The notes beneath the pieces are model-generated. The model was not told the origin of the DNA, searched no databases, and saw nothing but the letters and a program-made list of their open reading frames with translations. From Streptomyces longispororuber (GTDB taxonomy: Bacteria > Actinomycetota > Actinomycetes > Streptomycetales > Streptomycetaceae), in contig NZ_BNBT01000033.1 of assembly GCF_014656095.1 (NCBI RefSeq), positions 1-55,867 on the forward strand: a DNA stretch of 55,867 bases, written 5' to 3'. Shown in pieces: positions 55,447 to 55,867 of this stretch (position 1 is the stretch's first letter; every line of letters starts with the position of its first letter). The translations under genes and the position numbers were made by a program.

Positions 55447-55867
55447 CCTAGGGCTGCCCCGCCGCCCCACCTGCCCCGCCGCGGACCTCACCCACCCACC
55501 CGCACACCCCCGGCCTGGCCTGCCCGACCCCGACCTGGCGGCTGCCCCGCCGCCCCGCCTGCCCCGCCGCGGATCTCTCCCACCCACCCGCGCCACCCCG
55601 GCATCGCCCGCCCGGGCCCGGCCCAGGGGCTGCCCCGCCGTCCCCACCTGCCCCGCCGCGAGCCTCCCCCACCCGCACAGCCCCGACGTCGCCCGCCCGG
55701 GCCCCACCAGGCGGCTGCCCCACCGCCGTCCCGCGCCGCCGCTCCGCGGCAGATGCCACCCACCCGCCCACCCGTGCGGCCCTGACCTGGCCTGCGCGGC
55801 CCCGGCCTGGCGGCTTTCCCACCGCTGCCCTGTCCCGCCGCTCCGCGGCGGACGTGGGGGGGGGGGG
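55447..55867. repeat. Degenerate ~90-bp tandem repeats ending in a poly-G tract
   Basis: Five units begin with GGCTGCCCC-like sequence (near 55448, 55541, 55629, 55713, 55810) and run through CCGCCGC, CCCACCCACCCG and a CCCGGCCT end. The last is cut by GACGTG plus 12 G at 55856-55867, the end of the window. No gene is supported in 55431-55867. Confidence 0.65.

Overview
The DNA is very GC-rich (roughly 72-74% by eye), with GTG starts, AGGAG-type ribosome sites, many leaderless promoters and dispersed streptomycete intergenic repeats. It is a Streptomyces chromosome segment from the conserved core arm. As I recall it, the gene order pckG ... mca, greA, ilvA, metB, msrA ... hutH, cya, birA, pccB, maf, accA2, lpdA matches the S. 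coelicolor block near SCO4979-SCO4918, read in descending order. The window ends inside a poly-G tract, which suggests a contig end.

Left part (1-12.3 kb): a family-2 glycosyltransferase, GTP-dependent PEP carboxykinase, a leaderless hemolysin III/PAQR membrane protein behind a palindromic operator, a Mut7-C/ubiquitin-like protein, a small secreted protein, a DUF255 thioredoxin-fold protein and a 1074-residue NB-ARC/TPR protein with a membrane hairpin.

Second part (12.4-25.2 kb): mycothiol conjugate amidase with a small membrane partner, a DUF4307 protein, GreA with a structured leader, a DrrAB-type ABC exporter under a perfect palindrome, threonine dehydratase, MarR, a sigma-like/membrane protein pair, cystathionine gamma-synthase, MsrA behind an exact sigma-R-type promoter, a solitary HNH endonuclease with an apparent DNA-sulfur-binding domain, and an alpha/beta hydrolase. 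Mca, MsrA and the thiol enzymes form a redox-defence theme.

Third part (25.4-44.2 kb): accessory regulators and enzymes (VOC protein, zinc alcohol dehydrogenase/XRE pair, HxlR/SnoaL-like pair), a large secreted subtilisin, an L,D-transpeptidase lipoprotein with an ECF-type promoter, and a whiJ-like triad (RsbW-like ATPase, XRE-DUF5753, DUF397). These are followed by an amino-acid permease facing histidine ammonia-lyase, a GAF-like/GGDEF protein, an enoyl-CoA hydratase and adenylate cyclase.

Right part (44.5-55.9 kb): the biotin-dependent acyl-CoA carboxylase locus. It holds biotin ligase, the PccB-type beta subunit, an epsilon subunit interrupted by an in-frame TAG, a small membrane protein, Maf, and the biotin-carrying alpha subunit AccA2. 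After it come a 66-bp tandem repeat array, TetR and DeoR regulators, an LpdA-type quinone reductase lacking the redox disulfide, and a gamma-glutamylcyclotransferase-like protein.

Strongest leads: the amber codon inside pccE; the solitary SBD-HNH enzyme; several promoter/operator structures that can be read directly (msrA, L,D-transpeptidase, ABC exporter, hlyIII); the 66-bp array; and the zero-loop poly-G/poly-C hairpins. I saw no tRNA, rRNA, CRISPR array, IS element or biosynthetic cluster.
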